Shown here: piece after piece, positions 25,637-38,957 of the stretch
Position numbering within the stretch: position 1 is the first letter of the stretch
Layout of the letters: each line of letters starts with the position of its first letter
NCBI GenBank assembly: GCA_002189035.1
Contig: NEEC01000101.1
Span: 1-64,000, forward strand
Reading direction: 5' to 3'
Length of the DNA: 64,000 nucleotides
From: Utricularia gibba
Lineage: Eukaryota > Streptophyta > Magnoliopsida > Lamiales > Lentibulariaceae
Notes under the pieces: model-generated
The model's input: the letters and a program-made list of their open reading frames with translations, nothing else
What the model was told of the DNA's origin: nothing
The model's database searches: none
Position numbers and translations under genes: made by a program

Positions 25637-27196
25637 GTCATGCATTTATCAACGTTGGGTTTTCGGCGGCTGCCTAAATGGTTTTTCAAGCAACAGCTTG
25701 CCGTTTTAAGGCGGGTGCTGTCGTTGGCAGCTTTGTAAGGGCCCAAGGTTTGGTCTGGCTCCTGAGCCCAATCGGGTCCTACTCGATGAAAATCGTGATG
25801 CATTTAATGAAGTTAGGATGTCATGAGCGCCCCAAATGGTTTTCTCAACAACCTGATTTATATTTGACGAGGTGCTCTAGGCTGGCACTAGTATCGAGCA
25901 AATGGTCGAGTCGCGCTCTGGCCCATAGTCATTTGTAGCCCGGCCAAAAAAGTGATGCATTTATTAACGTTGGGTTTTCGGCGGCTGCCTACATGCTTTT
26001 TGAGGCAAAAGTTGTCGTTTTTGGTGGGTGCTGTTGTTGGGAACTTCGTCCGGACCCAAGGTTCGGTCTGACTTCACAGCACAATAAGGTCCCATTCGAC
26101 GAAAATCGTGATACCTTTATTGCTGTTAGGATCTCATGATTACCCCAAATGCTTTTTTCAACAGCATGCTATACACTTGAGAAGGCGCTTTTGTGGGTCA
26201 CCGAGATCGGCCGGAATTCGGGTCGAGCTCGGGCCCAAAGTCAGCTGTAGCCCGATAAAAGAAGTGATGCATTTATTAACGTTGGGTTGTCGGCGGCTGC
26301 CCACATGGTTTTTCAAGCAACAGCTTGCCGTTTTAAGGCGGGTGCTGTCGTTGACAGCTTTGTAAGGGCCCAAGGTTTGGTCTGGCTCCTGAGCCCAATC
26401 GGGTCCTACTCGATGAAAATCGTGATGCATTTAATGAAGTTAGGATGTCATGAGCGCCCCAAATGGTTTTCTCAACAACCTGATTTATATTTGACGAGGT
26501 GCTCTAGGCTGGCACTAGTATCGAGCAAATGGTCGAGTCGCGCTCTGGCCCATAGTCATTTGTAGCCTGGTCAAAAAAGCGATGCATTTATTAACGTTGG
26601 GTTTTCGGCGGCTGCCTACATGCTTTTTGAAGCAAAAGTTGTCGTTTTTTGGCGGGTGCTGTTGTTGGGAACTTCGTCCGGACCCAAGGTTCGGTCTGAC
26701 TTCACAGCACAATAAGGTCCCATTCGACGAAAATCGTGATACCTTTATTGAAGTTAGGATCTCATGACCGCCCCAAATGCTTTTTTCAACAGCATGCTTT
26801 AAACTTGAGAAGGCGCTTTTGTGGGTCACCGAGATCGGGCCGGAATTCAGGTCGGCTTGGGGGACAAAGTCAGCTGTAGCCCGTCAAAAGAAGTGATGCA
26901 TTTATTAACGTTGGCTTGTCGGCGGCTGCCCACATGGTTTTTAAAGCAACAGCTTGCCGTTTTAAGGCGGGTGCTGTCGTTGGCAGCTTTGTAAGGCCCA
27001 AGGTTCGGTCTGGCTCCTGAGCCCAATCGGGTCCTACTCGATGAAAATCGTGATGCATTTGCTTTTGTTAGGATGTCATGAGAACCCCAATGGGTTTTCT
27101 CCACACTCTACTTTATATTTGAGAAGGCGCTCTCGGGGGGTTTAGGGATTGTCGGGTCGGGCTCACGCCCATAGTCAGTTGTAGCCCGGAAAATAA
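25637..27196 (+). repeat. HOR 18, 10-mer (n=1)
   Basis: 1560 bp. B2 tag gctgtt, A2 gaggcaaaag with ttttggtgggtg, B3 end cctggtc. B5 lost gggccagag (near 27151). Confidence 0.95.
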
Positions 27197-28681
27197 GTCA
27201 TGCATTTATCAACGTTGGGTTTTCGGCGGCTGCCTAAATGGTTTTTCAAGCAACAGCTTGCCGTTTTAAGGCGGGTGCTGTCGTTGGCAGCTTTGTAGGG
27301 CCCAAGGTTTGGTCTGGCTCCTGAGCCCAATCGGGTCCTACTCGATGAAAATCGTGATGCATTTAATGAAGTTAGGATGTCATGAGCGCCCCAAATGGTT
27401 TTCTCAACAACCTGATTTATATTTGACGAGGTGCTCTAGGCTGGCACTAGTATCGAGCAAATGGTCGAGTCGCGCTCTGGCCCATAGTCATTGTAGCCCG
27501 GCCAAAAAAGTGATGCATTTATTAACGTTGGTTTTCGGCGGCTGCCTACATGCTTTTTGAAGGCAAAAGTTGTCGTTTTTTGGCGGGTGCTGTTGTTGGG
27601 AACTTCGTCCGGACCCAAGGTTCGGTCTGACTTCACAGCACAATAAGGTCCCATTCGACGAAAATCGTGATACCTTTATTGCTGTTAGGATCTCATGATT
27701 ACCCCAAATGCTTTTTTCAACAGCATGCTATACACTTGAGAAGGCGCTTTTGTGGGTCACCGAGATCGGCCCGGAATTCGGGTCGAGCTCGGGCCCAAAG
27801 TCAGCTGTAGCCCGATAAAAGAAGTGATGCATTTATTAACGTTGGGTTGTCGGCGGCTGCCCACATGGTTTTTCAAGCAACAGCTTGCCGTTTTAAGGCG
27901 GGTGCTGTCGTTGACAGCTTTGTAAGGGCCCAAGGTTTGGTCTGGCTCCTGAGCCAATCGGGTCCTACTCGATGAAAATCGTGATGCATTTAATGAAGTT
28001 AGGATGTCATGAGCGCCCCAAATGGTTTTCTCAACAACCTGATTTATATTTGACGAGGTGCTCTAGGCTGGCACTAGTATCGAGCAAATGGTCGAGTCGC
28101 GCTCTGGCCCATAGTCATTTGTAGCCGGTCAAAAAAGCGATGCATTTATTAACGTTGGGTTTTCGGCGGCTGCCTACATGCTTTTTGAAGCAAAAGTTGT
28201 CGTTTTTTGGCGGGTGCTGTTGTTGGGAACTTCGTCCGGACCCAAGGTTCGGTCTGACTTCACAGCACAATAAGGTCCCATTCGACGAAAATCGTGATAC
28301 CTTTATTGAAGTTAGGATCTCATGACCGCCCCAAATGCTTTTTTCAACAGCATGCTTTAAACTTGAGAAGGCGCTTTTGTGGTCACCGAGATCGGGGAAT
28401 TCAGGTCGGGCGGGACAAAGTCAGCTGTAGCCCGTCAAAAGAAGTGATGCATTTATTAACACATGGTTTTTAAAGCAACAGCTTGCCGTTTTAAGGCGGT
28501 GCTGTCGTTGGCAGCTTTGTCCAAGGTTCGGTCTGGCTCCTGAGCCCAATCGGTCCTACTCGATGAAAATCGTGATGCATTTGCTTTTGTTAGGATGTCA
28601 TGAGAACCCCAATGGGTTGAGAAGGCGCTCTCCCAGGTCGGGTCGGCTCACGCCCATAGTCAGTTGTAGCCCGGAAAATAA
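27197..28681 (+). repeat. HOR 19, 10-mer (n=1), eroded
   Basis: 1485 bp. B2 tag gctgtt. The last three monomers carry several losses between 28380 and 28660, including about 22 bases of A5 (after catttattaac) and the ttctccacactctac stretch of B5. Confidence 0.94.
28380..28660 (+). other. Deletion-rich patch, B4-A5-B5 of HOR 19
   Basis: Losses include gggcc/cttggg in B4 (28396-28415), about 22 bases of A5 after ttattaac (28460), taagggc (28520) and the ttctccacactctac stretch of B5 (28617). Confidence 0.85.
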
Positions 28682-30191
28682 GTCATGCATTTATCAACGT
28701 TGGTTTCGGCGGCTGCCTAAATGGTTTTTCAAGCAACAGCTTGCCGTTTTAAGGCGGGTGCTGTCGTTGGCAGCTTTGTAGGCCCAAGTTTGGTCTGGCT
28801 CCTGAGCCCAATCGGGTCCTACTCGATGAAAATCGTGATGCATTTAATGAAGTTAGGATGTCATGAGCGCCCCAAATGGTTTTCTCAACAACCTGATTTA
28901 TATTTGACGAGGTGCTCTAGGCTGGCACTAGTATCGAGCAAATGGTCGAGTCGCGCTCTGGCCCATAGTCATTTGTAGCCCGGCCAAAAAAGTGATGCAT
29001 TTATTAACGTTGGTTTTCGGCGGCTGCCTACATGCTTTTTGAAGCAAAAGTTGTCGTTTTTTGGCGGGTGCTGTTGTTGGGAACTTCGTCCGGACCCAAG
29101 GTTCGGTCTGACTTCACAGCACAATAAGGTCCCATTCGACGAAAATCGTGATACCTTTATTGCTGTTAGGATCTCATGATTACCCCAAATGCTTTTTTCA
29201 ACAGCATGCTATACACTTGAGAAGGCGCTTTTGTGGGTCACCGAGATCGGCCCGGAATTCGGGTCGAGCTCGGGCCCAAAGTCAGCTGTAGCCCGATAAA
29301 AGAGTGATGCATTTATTAACGTTGGGTTGTCGGCGGCTGCCCACATGGTTTTTCAAGCAACAGCTTGCCGTTTTAAGGCGGGTGCTGTCGTTGCAGCTTT
29401 GTAAGGGCCCAAGGTTTGGTCTGGCTCCTGAGCCCAATCGGGTCCTACTCGATGAAAATCGTGATGCATTTAATGAAGTTAGGATGTCATGAGCGCCCCA
29501 AATGGTTTTCTCAACAACCTGATTTATATTTGACGAGGTGCTCTAGGCTGGCACTAGTATCGAGCAAATGGTCGAGTCGCGCTCTGGCCCATAGTCATTT
29601 TGTAGCCGGCCAAAAAAGTGATGCATTTATTAACGTTGGGTTTTCGGCGGCTGCCTACATGCTTTTTGAAGCAAAAGTTGTCGTTTTTTTGGCGGGTGCT
29701 GTTGTTGGGAACTTCGTCCGGACCCAAGGTTCGGTCTGACTTCACAGCACAATAAGGTCCCATTCGACGAAAATCGTGATACCTTTATTGAAGTTAGGAT
29801 CTCATGACCGCCCCAAATGCTTTTTTCAACAGCATGCTTAAACTTGAGAAGGCGCTTTTGTGGGTCACCGAGATCGGGCCGGAATTCAGGTCGGGCCAAA
29901 GTCAGCTGTAGCCCGTCAAAAGAAGTGATGCATTTATTAACGTTGGTTGTCGGCGGCTGCCCACATGGTTTTTAAAGCAACAGCTTGCCGTTTTAAGGCG
30001 GGTGCTGTCGTTGGCAGCTTTGTAAGGGCCCAAGGTTCGGTCTGGCTCCTGAGCCCAATCGGGTCCTACTCGATGAAAATCGTGATGCATTTGCTTTGTT
30101 AGGATGTCATGAGAACCCCAATGGGTTTTCTCCACACTCTACTTTATATTTGAGAATTGGATTTCGGGTCGGCTCACGCCCATAGTCTAGC
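28682..30191 (+). repeat. HOR 20, 10-mer (n=1), eroded
   Basis: 1510 bp. B2 tag gctgtt, A3 gttgcag. B4 is shortened (tcgggccaaagtc near 29891) and B5 is heavily cut from 30156 to 30191. Confidence 0.93.
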
Positions 30192-31134
30192 CCCATGCAT
30201 TTATCAACGTTGGGTTTTCGGCGGCTGCCTAAATGGTTTTTCAAGCAACAGCTTGCCGTTTTAAGGCGGGTGCTGTCGTTGGCAGCTTTGTAAGGGCCCA
30301 AGGTTTGGTCTGGCTCCTGAGCCCAATCGGGTCCTACTCGATGAAAATCGTGATGCATTTAATGAAGTTAGGATGTCATGAGCGCCCCAAATGGTTTTCT
30401 CAACAACCTGATTTATATTTGACGAGGTGCTCTAGGCTGGCACTAGTATCGAGCAAATGGTCGAGTCGCGCTCTGGCCCATAGTCATTTGTAGCCGGTCA
30501 AAAAAGCGATGCATTTTATTAACGTTGGGTTTTCGGCGGCTGCCTACATGCTTTTTGAAGCAAAAGTTGTCGTTTTTTGGCGGGTGCTGTTGTTGGGAAC
30601 TTCGTCCGGACCCAAGGTTCGGTCTGACTTCACAGCACAATAAGGTCCCATTCGACGAAAATCGTGATACCTTTATTGAAGTTAGGATCTCATGACCGCC
30701 CCAAATGCTTTTTTCAACAGCATGCTTTAAACTTGAGAAGGCGCTTTTGTGGGTCACCGAGATCGGGCCGGAATTCAGGTCGGGCTTGGGGACAAAGTCA
30801 GCTGTAGCCCGTCAAAAGAAGTGATGCATTTATTAACGTTGGCTTGTCGGCGGCTGCCCACATGGTTTTTTAAGCAACAGCTTGCCGTTTTAAGGCGGGT
30901 GCTGTCGTTGGCAGCTTTGTAAGGGCCCAAGGTTCGGTCTGGCTCCTGAGCCCAATCGGGTCCTACTCGATGAAAATCGTGATGCATTTGCTTTTGTTAG
31001 GATGTCATGAGAACCCCAATGGGTTTTCTCCACACTCTACTTTATATTTGAGAAGGCGCTCTCGGGGGGTTTAGGGATTGGGCCAGAGGTCGGGTCGGGC
31101 TCACGCCCATAGTCAGTTGTAGCCCGGAAAATAA
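30192..31134 (+). repeat. HOR 21, 6-mer (n=0)
   Basis: 943 bp. Unlike the 12-19 kb 6-mers, its B-to-A4 junction reads ccggtcaaaaaagcg, the B3-A4 form. The B monomer is therefore a B1/B3 fusion with an independent exchange point. Confidence 0.94.
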
Positions 31135-32697
31135 GTCATGCATTTATCAACGTTGGGTTTTCGGCGGCTGCCTAAATGGTTTTTCAAGCAACAGCTTGCC
31201 GTTTTAAGGCGGGTGCTGTCGTTCTTTGTAAGGGCCCAAGGTTTGGTCTGGCTCCTGAGCCCAATCGGGTCCTACTCGATGAAAATCGTGATGCATTTAA
31301 TGAAGTTAGGATGTCATGAGCGCCCCAAATGGTTTTCTCAACAACCTGATTTATATTTGACGAGGTGCTCTAGGCTGGCACTAGTATCGAGCAAATGGTC
31401 GAGTCGCGCTCTGGCCATAGTCATTTGTAGCCCGGCCAAAAAAGTGATGCATTTATTAACGTTGGGTTTTCGGCGGCTGCCTACATGCTTTTTGAAGCAA
31501 AAGTTGTCGTTTTTTTGCGGGTGCTGTTGTTGGGAACTTCGTCCGGACCCAAGGTTCGGTCTGACTTCACAGCACAATAAGGTCCCATTCGACGAAAATC
31601 GTGATACCTTTATTGCAGTTAGGATCTCATGATTACCCCAAATGCTTTTTTCAACAGCATGCTATACACTTGAGAAGGCGCTTTTGTGGGTCACCGAGAT
31701 CGGCCGGAATTCGGGTCGAGCTCGGGCCCAAAGTCAGCTGTAGCCCGATAAAAGAAGTGATGCATTTATTAACGTTGGGTTGTCGGCGGCTGCCCACATG
31801 GTTTTTCAAGCAACAGCTTGCCGTTTTAAGGCGGGTGCTGTCGTTGACAGCTTTGTAAGGGCCCAAGGTTTGGTCTGGCTCCTGAGCCCAATCGGGTCCT
31901 ACTCGATGAAAATCGTGATGCATTTAATGAAGTTAGGATGTCATGAGCGCCCCAAATGGTTTTCTCAACAACCTGATTTATATTTGACGAGGTGCTCTAG
32001 GCTGGCACTAGTATCGAGCAAATGGTCGAGTCGCGCTCTGGCCCATAGTCATTTGTAGCCTGGTCAAAAAAGCGATGCATTTATTAACGTTGGGTTTTCG
32101 GCGGCTGCCTACATGCTTTTTGAAGCAAAAGTTGTCGTTTTTTGGCGGGTGCTGTTGTTGGGAACTTCGTCCGGACCCAAGGTTCGGTCTGACTTCACAG
32201 CACAATAAGGTCCCATTCGACGAAAATCGTGATACCTTTATTGAAGTTAGGATCTCATGACCGCCCCAAATGCTTTTTTCAACAGCATGCTTTAAACTTG
32301 AGAAGGCGCTTTTGTGGGTCACCGAGATCGGGCCGGAATTCAGGTCGGGCTTGGGGGACAAAGTCAGCTGTAGCCCGTCAAAAGAAGTGATGCATTTATT
32401 AACGTTGGCTTGTCGGCGGCTGCCCACATGGTTTTTAAAGCAACAGCTTGCCGTTTTAAGGCGGGTGCTGTCGTTGGCAGCTTTGTAAGGCCCAAGGTTC
32501 GGTCTGGCTCCTGAGCCCAATCGGGTCCTACTCGATGAAAATCGTGATGCATTTGCTTTTTTAGGATGTCATGAGAACCCCAATGGGTTTTCTCCACACT
32601 CTACTTTATATTTGAGAAGGCGCTCTCGGGGGTTTAGGGATTGGGCCAGAGGTCGGGTCGGGCTCACGCCCATAGTCAGTTGTAGCCCGGAAAATAA
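31135..32697 (+). repeat. HOR 22, 10-mer (n=1)
   Basis: 1563 bp. First copy with B2 tag gcagtt. A1 lost the cggcag core (gtcgttctttg near 31220). B1 has tggccatag, one c shorter than usual. Confidence 0.95.
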
Positions 32698-34267
32698 GTC
32701 ATGCATTTATCAACGTTGGGTTTTCGGCGGCTGCCTAAATGGTTTTTCAAGCAACAGCTTGCCGTTTTAAGGCGGGTGCTGTCGTTGGCAGCTTTGTAAG
32801 GGCCCAAGGTTTGGTCTGGCTCCTGAGCCCAATCGGGTCCTACTCGATGAAAATCGTGATGCATTTAATGAAGTTAGGATGTCATGAGCGCCCCAAATGG
32901 TTTTCTCAACAACCTGATTTATATTTGACGAGGTGCTCTAGGCTGGCACTAGTATCGAGCAAATGGTCGAGTCGCGCTCTGGCCCATAGTCATTTTGTAG
33001 CCCGGCCAAAAAAGTGATGCATTTATTAACGTTGGGTTTTCGGCGGCTGCCTACATGCTTTTTGAAGCAAAAGTTGTCGTTTTTTGGCGGGTGCTGTTGT
33101 TGGGAACTTCGTCCGGACCCAAGGTTCGGTCTGACTTCACAGCACAATAAGGTCCCATTCGACGAAAATCGTGATACCTTTATTGCAGTTAGGATCTCAT
33201 GATTACCCCAAATGCTTTTTTCAACAGCATGCTATACACTTGAGAAGGCGCTTTTGTGGGTCACCGAGATCGGCCCGGAATTCGGGTCGAGCTCGGGCCC
33301 AAAGTCAGCTGTAGCCCGATAAAGAAGTGATGCATTTATTAACGTTGGTTGTCGGCGGCTGCCCACATGGTTTTTCAAGCAACAGCTTGCCGTTTTAAGG
33401 CGGGTGCTGTCGTTGACAGCTTTGTAAGGGCCCAAGGTTTGGTCTGGCTCCTGAGCCCAATCGGGTCCTACTCGATGAAAATCGTGATGCATTTAATGAA
33501 GTTAGGATGTCATGAGCGCCCCAAATGGTTTTCTCAACAACCTGATTTATATTTGACGAGGTGCTCTAGGCTGGCACTAGTATCGAGCAAATGGTCGAGT
33601 CGCGCTCTGGCCCATAGTCATTTGTAGCCCGGTCAAAAAAGCGATGCATTTATTAACGTTGGGTTTTCGGCGGCTGCCTACATGCTTTTTGAAGCAAAAG
33701 TTGTCGTTTTTTGGCGGGTGCTGTTGTTGGGAACTTCGTCCGGACCCAAGGTTCGGTCTGACTTCACAGCACAATAAGGTCCCATTCGACGAAAATCGTG
33801 ATACCTTTATTGAAGTTAGGATCTCATGACCGCCCCAAATGCTTTTTTCAACAGCATGCTTTAAACTTGAGAAGGCGCTTTTGTGGGTCACCGAGATCGG
33901 GCCGGAATTCAGGTCGGGCTTGGGGGACAAAGTCAGCTGTAGCCCGTCAAAAGAAGTGATGCATTTATTAACGTTGGCTTGTCGGCGGCTGCCCACATGG
34001 TTTTTCAAGCAACAGCTTGCCGTTTTAAGGCGGGTGCTGTCGTTGGCAGCTTTGTAAGGGCCCAAGGTTCGGTCTGGCTCCTGAGCCCAATCGGGTCCTA
34101 CTCGATGAAAATCGTGATGCATTTGCTTTTGTTAGGATGTCATGAGAACCCCAATGGGTTTTCTCCACACTCTACTTTATATTTGAGAAGGCGCTCTCGG
34201 GGGGTTTAGGATTGGGCCAGAGGTCGGTCGGGCTCACGCCCATAGTCAGTTGTAGCCCGGAAAATAA
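32698..34267 (+). repeat. HOR 23, 10-mer (n=1)
   Basis: 1570 bp. B2 tag gcagtt, A3 gttgacag, B3 end cccggtcaaaaaagcg. Nearly intact; on the minus strand the last five monomers read as one 181-codon open frame, considered non-coding. Confidence 0.95.
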
Positions 34268-35832
34268 GTCATGCATTTATCAACGTTGGGTTTTCGGCGG
34301 CTGCCTAAATGGTTTTTCAAGCAACAGCTTGCCGTTTTAAGGCGGTGCTGTCGTTGGCAGCTTTGTAAGGGCCCAAGGTTTGTCTGGCTCCTGAGCCCAA
34401 TCGGGTCCTACTCGATGAAAATCGTGATGCATTTAATGAAGTTAGGATGTCATGAGCGCCCCAAATGGTTTTCTCAACAACCTGATTTATATTTGACGAG
34501 GTGCTCTAGGCTGGCACTAGTATCGAGCAAATGGTCGAGTCGCGCTCTGGCCCATAGTCATTTGTAGCCCGGCCAAAAAAGTGATGCATTTATTAACGTT
34601 GGGTTTTCGGCGGCTGCCTACATGCTTTTTGAAGCAAAAGTTGTCGTTTTTTGGCGGGTGCTGTTGTTGGGAACTTCGTCCGGACCCAAGGTTCGGTCTG
34701 ACTTCACAGCACAATAAGGTCCCATTCGACGAAAATCGTGATACCTTTATTGCAGTTAGGATCTCATGATTACCCCAAATGCTTTTTTCAACAGCATGCT
34801 ATACACTTGAGAAGGCGCTTTTGTGGGTCACCGAGATCGGCCCGGAATTCGGGTCGAGCTCGGGCCCAAAGTCAGCTGTAGCCCGATAAAAGAAGTGATG
34901 CATTTATTAACGTTGGGTTGTCGGCGGCTGCCCACATGGTTTTTCAAGCAACAGCTTGCCGTTTTAAGGCGGGTGCTGTCGTTGACAGCTTTGTAAGGGC
35001 CCAAGGTTTGGTCTGGCTCCTGAGCCCAATCGGGTCCTACTCGATGAAAATCGTGATGCATTTAATGAAGTTAGGATGTCATGAGCGCCCCAAATGGTTT
35101 TCTCAACAACCTGATTTATATTTGACGAGGTGCTCTAGGCTGGCACTAGTATCGAGCAAATGGTCGAGTCGCGCTCTGGCCCATAGTCATTTGTAGCCGG
35201 CCAAAAAAGTGATGCATTTATTAACGTTGGGTTTTCGGCGGCTGCCTACATGCTTTTTGAAGCAAAAGTTGTCGTTTTTTGGCGGTGCTGTTGTTGGGAA
35301 CTTCGTCCGGACCCAAGGTTCGGTCTGACTTCACAGCACAATAAGGTCCCATTCGACGAAAATCGTGATACCTTTATTGAAGTTAGGATCTCATGACCGC
35401 CCCAAATGCTTTTTTCAACAGCATGCTTTAAACTTGAGAAGGCGCTTTTGTGGGTCACCGAGATCGGGCCGGAATTCAGGTCGGGCTTGGGGGACAAAGT
35501 CAGCTGTAGCCCGTCAAAAGAAGTGATGCATTTATTAACGTTGGTTGTCGGCGGCTGCCCACATGGTTTTTCAAGCAACAGCTTGCCGTTTTAAGGCGGG
35601 TGCTGTCGTTGGCAGCTTTGTAAGGCCCAAGGTTCGGTCTGGCTCCTGAGCCCAATCGGGTCCTACTCGATGAAAATCGTGATGCATTTGCTTTTGTTAG
35701 GATGTCATGAGAACCCCAATGGGTTTTCTCCACACTCTACTTTATATTTGAGAAGGCGCTCTCGGGGGTTTAGGATTGGGCCAGAGGTCGGGTCGGGCTC
35801 ACGCCCATAGTCAGTTGTAGCCCGGAAAATAA
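34268..35832 (+). repeat. HOR 24, 10-mer (n=1)
   Basis: 1565 bp. B2 tag gcagtt, A3 gttgacag, A2 and A4 gaagcaaaag. A5 has ttggttgtcgg. Confidence 0.95.
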
Positions 35833-37394
35833 GTCATGCATTTATCAACGTTGGGTTTTCGGCGGCTGCCTAAATGGTTTTTCAAGCAACAGCTTGCCGT
35901 TTTAAGGCGGGTGCTGTCGTTGGCAGCTTTGTACGGGCCCAAGGTTTGGTCTGGCTCCTGAGCCCAATCGGGTCCTACTCGATGAAAATCGTGATGCATT
36001 TAATGAAGTTAGGATGTCATGAGCGCCCCAAATGGTTTTCTCAACAACCTGATTTATATTTGACGAGGTGCTCTAGGCTGGCACTAGTATCGAGCAAATG
36101 GTCGAGTCGCGCTCTGGCCATAGTCATTTGTAGCCCGGCCAAAAAAGTGATGCATTTATTAACGTTGGGTTTTCGGCGGCTGCCTACATGCTTTTTGAAG
36201 CAAAAGTTGTCGTTTTTTGGCGGGTGCTGTTGTTGGGAACTTCGTCCGGACCCAAGGTTCGGTCTGACTTCACAGCACAATAAGGTCCCATTCGACGAAA
36301 ATCGTGATACCTTTATTGCTGTTAGGATCTCATGATTACCCCAAATGCTTTTTTCAACAGCATGCTATACACTTGAGAAGGCGCTTTTGTGGGTCACCGA
36401 GATCGGCCCGGAATTCGGGTCGAGCTCGGGCCCAAAGTCAGCTGTAGCCCGATAAAAGAAGTGATGCATTTATTAACGTTGGGTTGTCGGCGGCTGCCCA
36501 CATGGTTTTTCAAGCAACAGCTTGCCGTTTTAAGGCGGGTGCTGTCGTTGCAGCTTTGTAAGGGCCCAAGGTTTGGTCTGGCTCCTGAGCCCAATCGGGT
36601 CCTACTCGATGAAAATCGTGATGCATTTAATGAAGTTAGGATGTCATGAGCGCCCCAAATGGTTTTCTCAACAACCTGATTTATATTTGACGAGGTGCTC
36701 TAGGCTGGCACTAGTATCGAGCAAATGGTCGAGTCGCGCTCTGGCCCATAGTCATTTGTAGCCGGTCAAAAAAGCGATGCATTTATTAATTTTGGGTTTT
36801 CGGCGGCTGCCTACATGCTTTTTCAAGAAAAGTTGTCGTTTTTTGGCGGGTGCTGTTGTTGGGAACTTCGTCCGGACCCAAGGTTCGGTCTGACTTCACA
36901 GCACAATAAGGTCCCATTCGACGAAAATCGTGATACCTTTATTGAAGTTAGGATCTCATGACCGCCCCAAATGCTTTTTTCAACAGCATGCTTTAAACTT
37001 GAGAAGGCGCTTTTGTGGTCACCGAGATCGGGCCGGAATTCAGGTCGGGCTTGGGACAAAGTCAGCTGTAGCCCGTCAAAAGAAGTGATGCATTTATTAA
37101 CGTTGGTTGTCGGCGGCTGCCCACATGGTTTTTCAAGCAACAGCTTGCCGTTTTAAGGCGGGTGCTGTCGTTGGCAGCTTTGTAAGGGCCCAAGGTTCGG
37201 TCTGGCTCCTGAGCCCAATCGGGTCCTACTCGATGAAAATCGTGATGCATTTGCTTTTGTTAGGATGTCATGAGAACCCAATGGGTTTTCTCCACACTCT
37301 ACTTTATATTTGAGAAGGCGCTCTCGGGGGTTTGGGATTGGGCCAGAGGTCGGGTCGGGCTCACGCCCATAGTCAGTTGTAGCCCGGAAAATAA
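35833..37394 (+). repeat. HOR 25, 10-mer (n=1)
   Basis: 1562 bp. B2 tag gctgtt, A3 gttgcag. A4 has a private ttaattttggg and a caag-type word (near 36820). B5 reads tttggga, the flank form. Confidence 0.95.
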
Positions 37395-38957
37395 GTCATG
37401 CATTTATCAACGTTGGGTTTTCGGCGGCTGCCTAAATGGTTTTTCAAGCAACAGCTTGCCGTTTTAAGGCGGGTGCTGTCGTTGGCAGCTTAAGGGCCCA
37501 AGGTTTGGTCTGGCTCCTGAGCCCAATCGGGTCCTACTCGATGAAAATCGTGATGCATTTAATGAAGTTAGGATGTCATGAGCGCCCCAAATGGTTTTCT
37601 CAACAACCTGATTTATATTTGACGAGGTGCTCTAGGCTGGCACTAGTATCGAGCAAATGGTCGAGTCGCGCTCTGGCCCATAGTCATTTGTAGCCCGGCC
37701 AAAAAAGTGATGCATTTATTAACGTTGGGTTTTCGGCGGCTGCCTACATGCTTTTTCAAGGAAAAGTTGTCGTTTTTTGGCGGGTGCTGTTGTTGGGAAC
37801 TTCGTCCGGACCCAAGGTTCGGTCTGACTTCACAGCACAATAAGGTCCCATTCGACGAAAATCGTGATACCTTTATTGCTGTTAGGATCTCATGATTACC
37901 CCAAATGCTTTTTTCAACAGCATGCTATACACTTGAGAAGGCGCTTTTGTGGGTCACCGAGATCGGCCCGGAATTCGGGTCGAGCTCGGGCCCAAAGTCA
38001 GCTGTAGCCCGATAAAAGAAGTGATGCATTTATTAACGTTGGGTTGTCGGCGGCTGCCCACATGGTTTTTCAAGCAACAGCTTGCCGTTTTAAGGCGGGT
38101 GCTGTCGTTGCAGCTTTGTAAGGGCCCAAGGTTTGGTCTGGCTCCTGAGCCCAATCGGGTCCTACTCGATGAAAATCGTGATGCATTTAATGAAGTTAGG
38201 ATGTCATGAGCGCCCCAAATGGTTTTCTCAACAACCTGATTTATATTTGACGAGGTGCTCTAGGCTGGCACTAGTATCGAGCAAATGGTCGAGTCGCGCT
38301 CTGGCCCATAGTCATTTGTAGCCGGGTCAAAAAAGTGATGCATTTATTAACGTTGGGTTTTCGGCGGCTGCCTACATGCTTTTTGAAGAAAAGTTGTCGT
38401 TTTTTGGCGGGTGCTGTTGTTGGGAACTTCGTCCGGACCAAGGTTCGGTCTGACTTCACAGCACAATAAGGTCCCATTCGACGAAAATCGTGATACCTTT
38501 ATTGAAGTTAGGATCTCATGACCGCCCCAAATGCTTTTTTCAACAGCATGCTTTAAACTTGAGAAGGCGCTTTTGTGGGTCACCGAGATCGGGCCGGAAT
38601 TCAGGTCGGGCTTGGGGGACAAAGTCAGCTGTAGCCCGTCAAAAGAAGTGATGCATTTATTAACGTTGGTTGTCGGCGGCTGCCCACATGGTTTTTAAGC
38701 AACAGCTTGCCGTTTTAAGGCGGGTGCTGTCGTTGGCAGCTTTGTAAGGGCCCAAGGTTCGGTCTGGCTCCTGAGCCCAATCGGGTCCTACTCGATGAAA
38801 ATCGTGATGCATTTGCTTTTGTTAGGATGTCATGAGAACCCCAATGGGTTTTCTCCACACTCTACTTTATATTTGAGAAGGCGCTCTCGGGGGTTTGGGA
38901 TTGGGCCAGAGGTCGGGTCGGGCTCACGCCCATAGTCAGTTGTAGCCCGGAAAATAA
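37395..38957 (+). repeat. HOR 26, 10-mer (n=1)
   Basis: 1563 bp. B2 tag gctgtt, A3 gttgcag, A2 caaggaaaag (flank type), A4 gaagaaaag. B5 reads tttggga. Confidence 0.95.

Noticed and set aside
33577-34122. Longest open frame (181 codons, minus strand), and about 300 other 60-170-codon frames on both strands.
   Set aside because: They recur at the same phase in every repeat copy, overlap in several frames on both strands, are opened or closed by one-base indels between copies, and have no recognisable domain. They follow from the base composition of the satellite.
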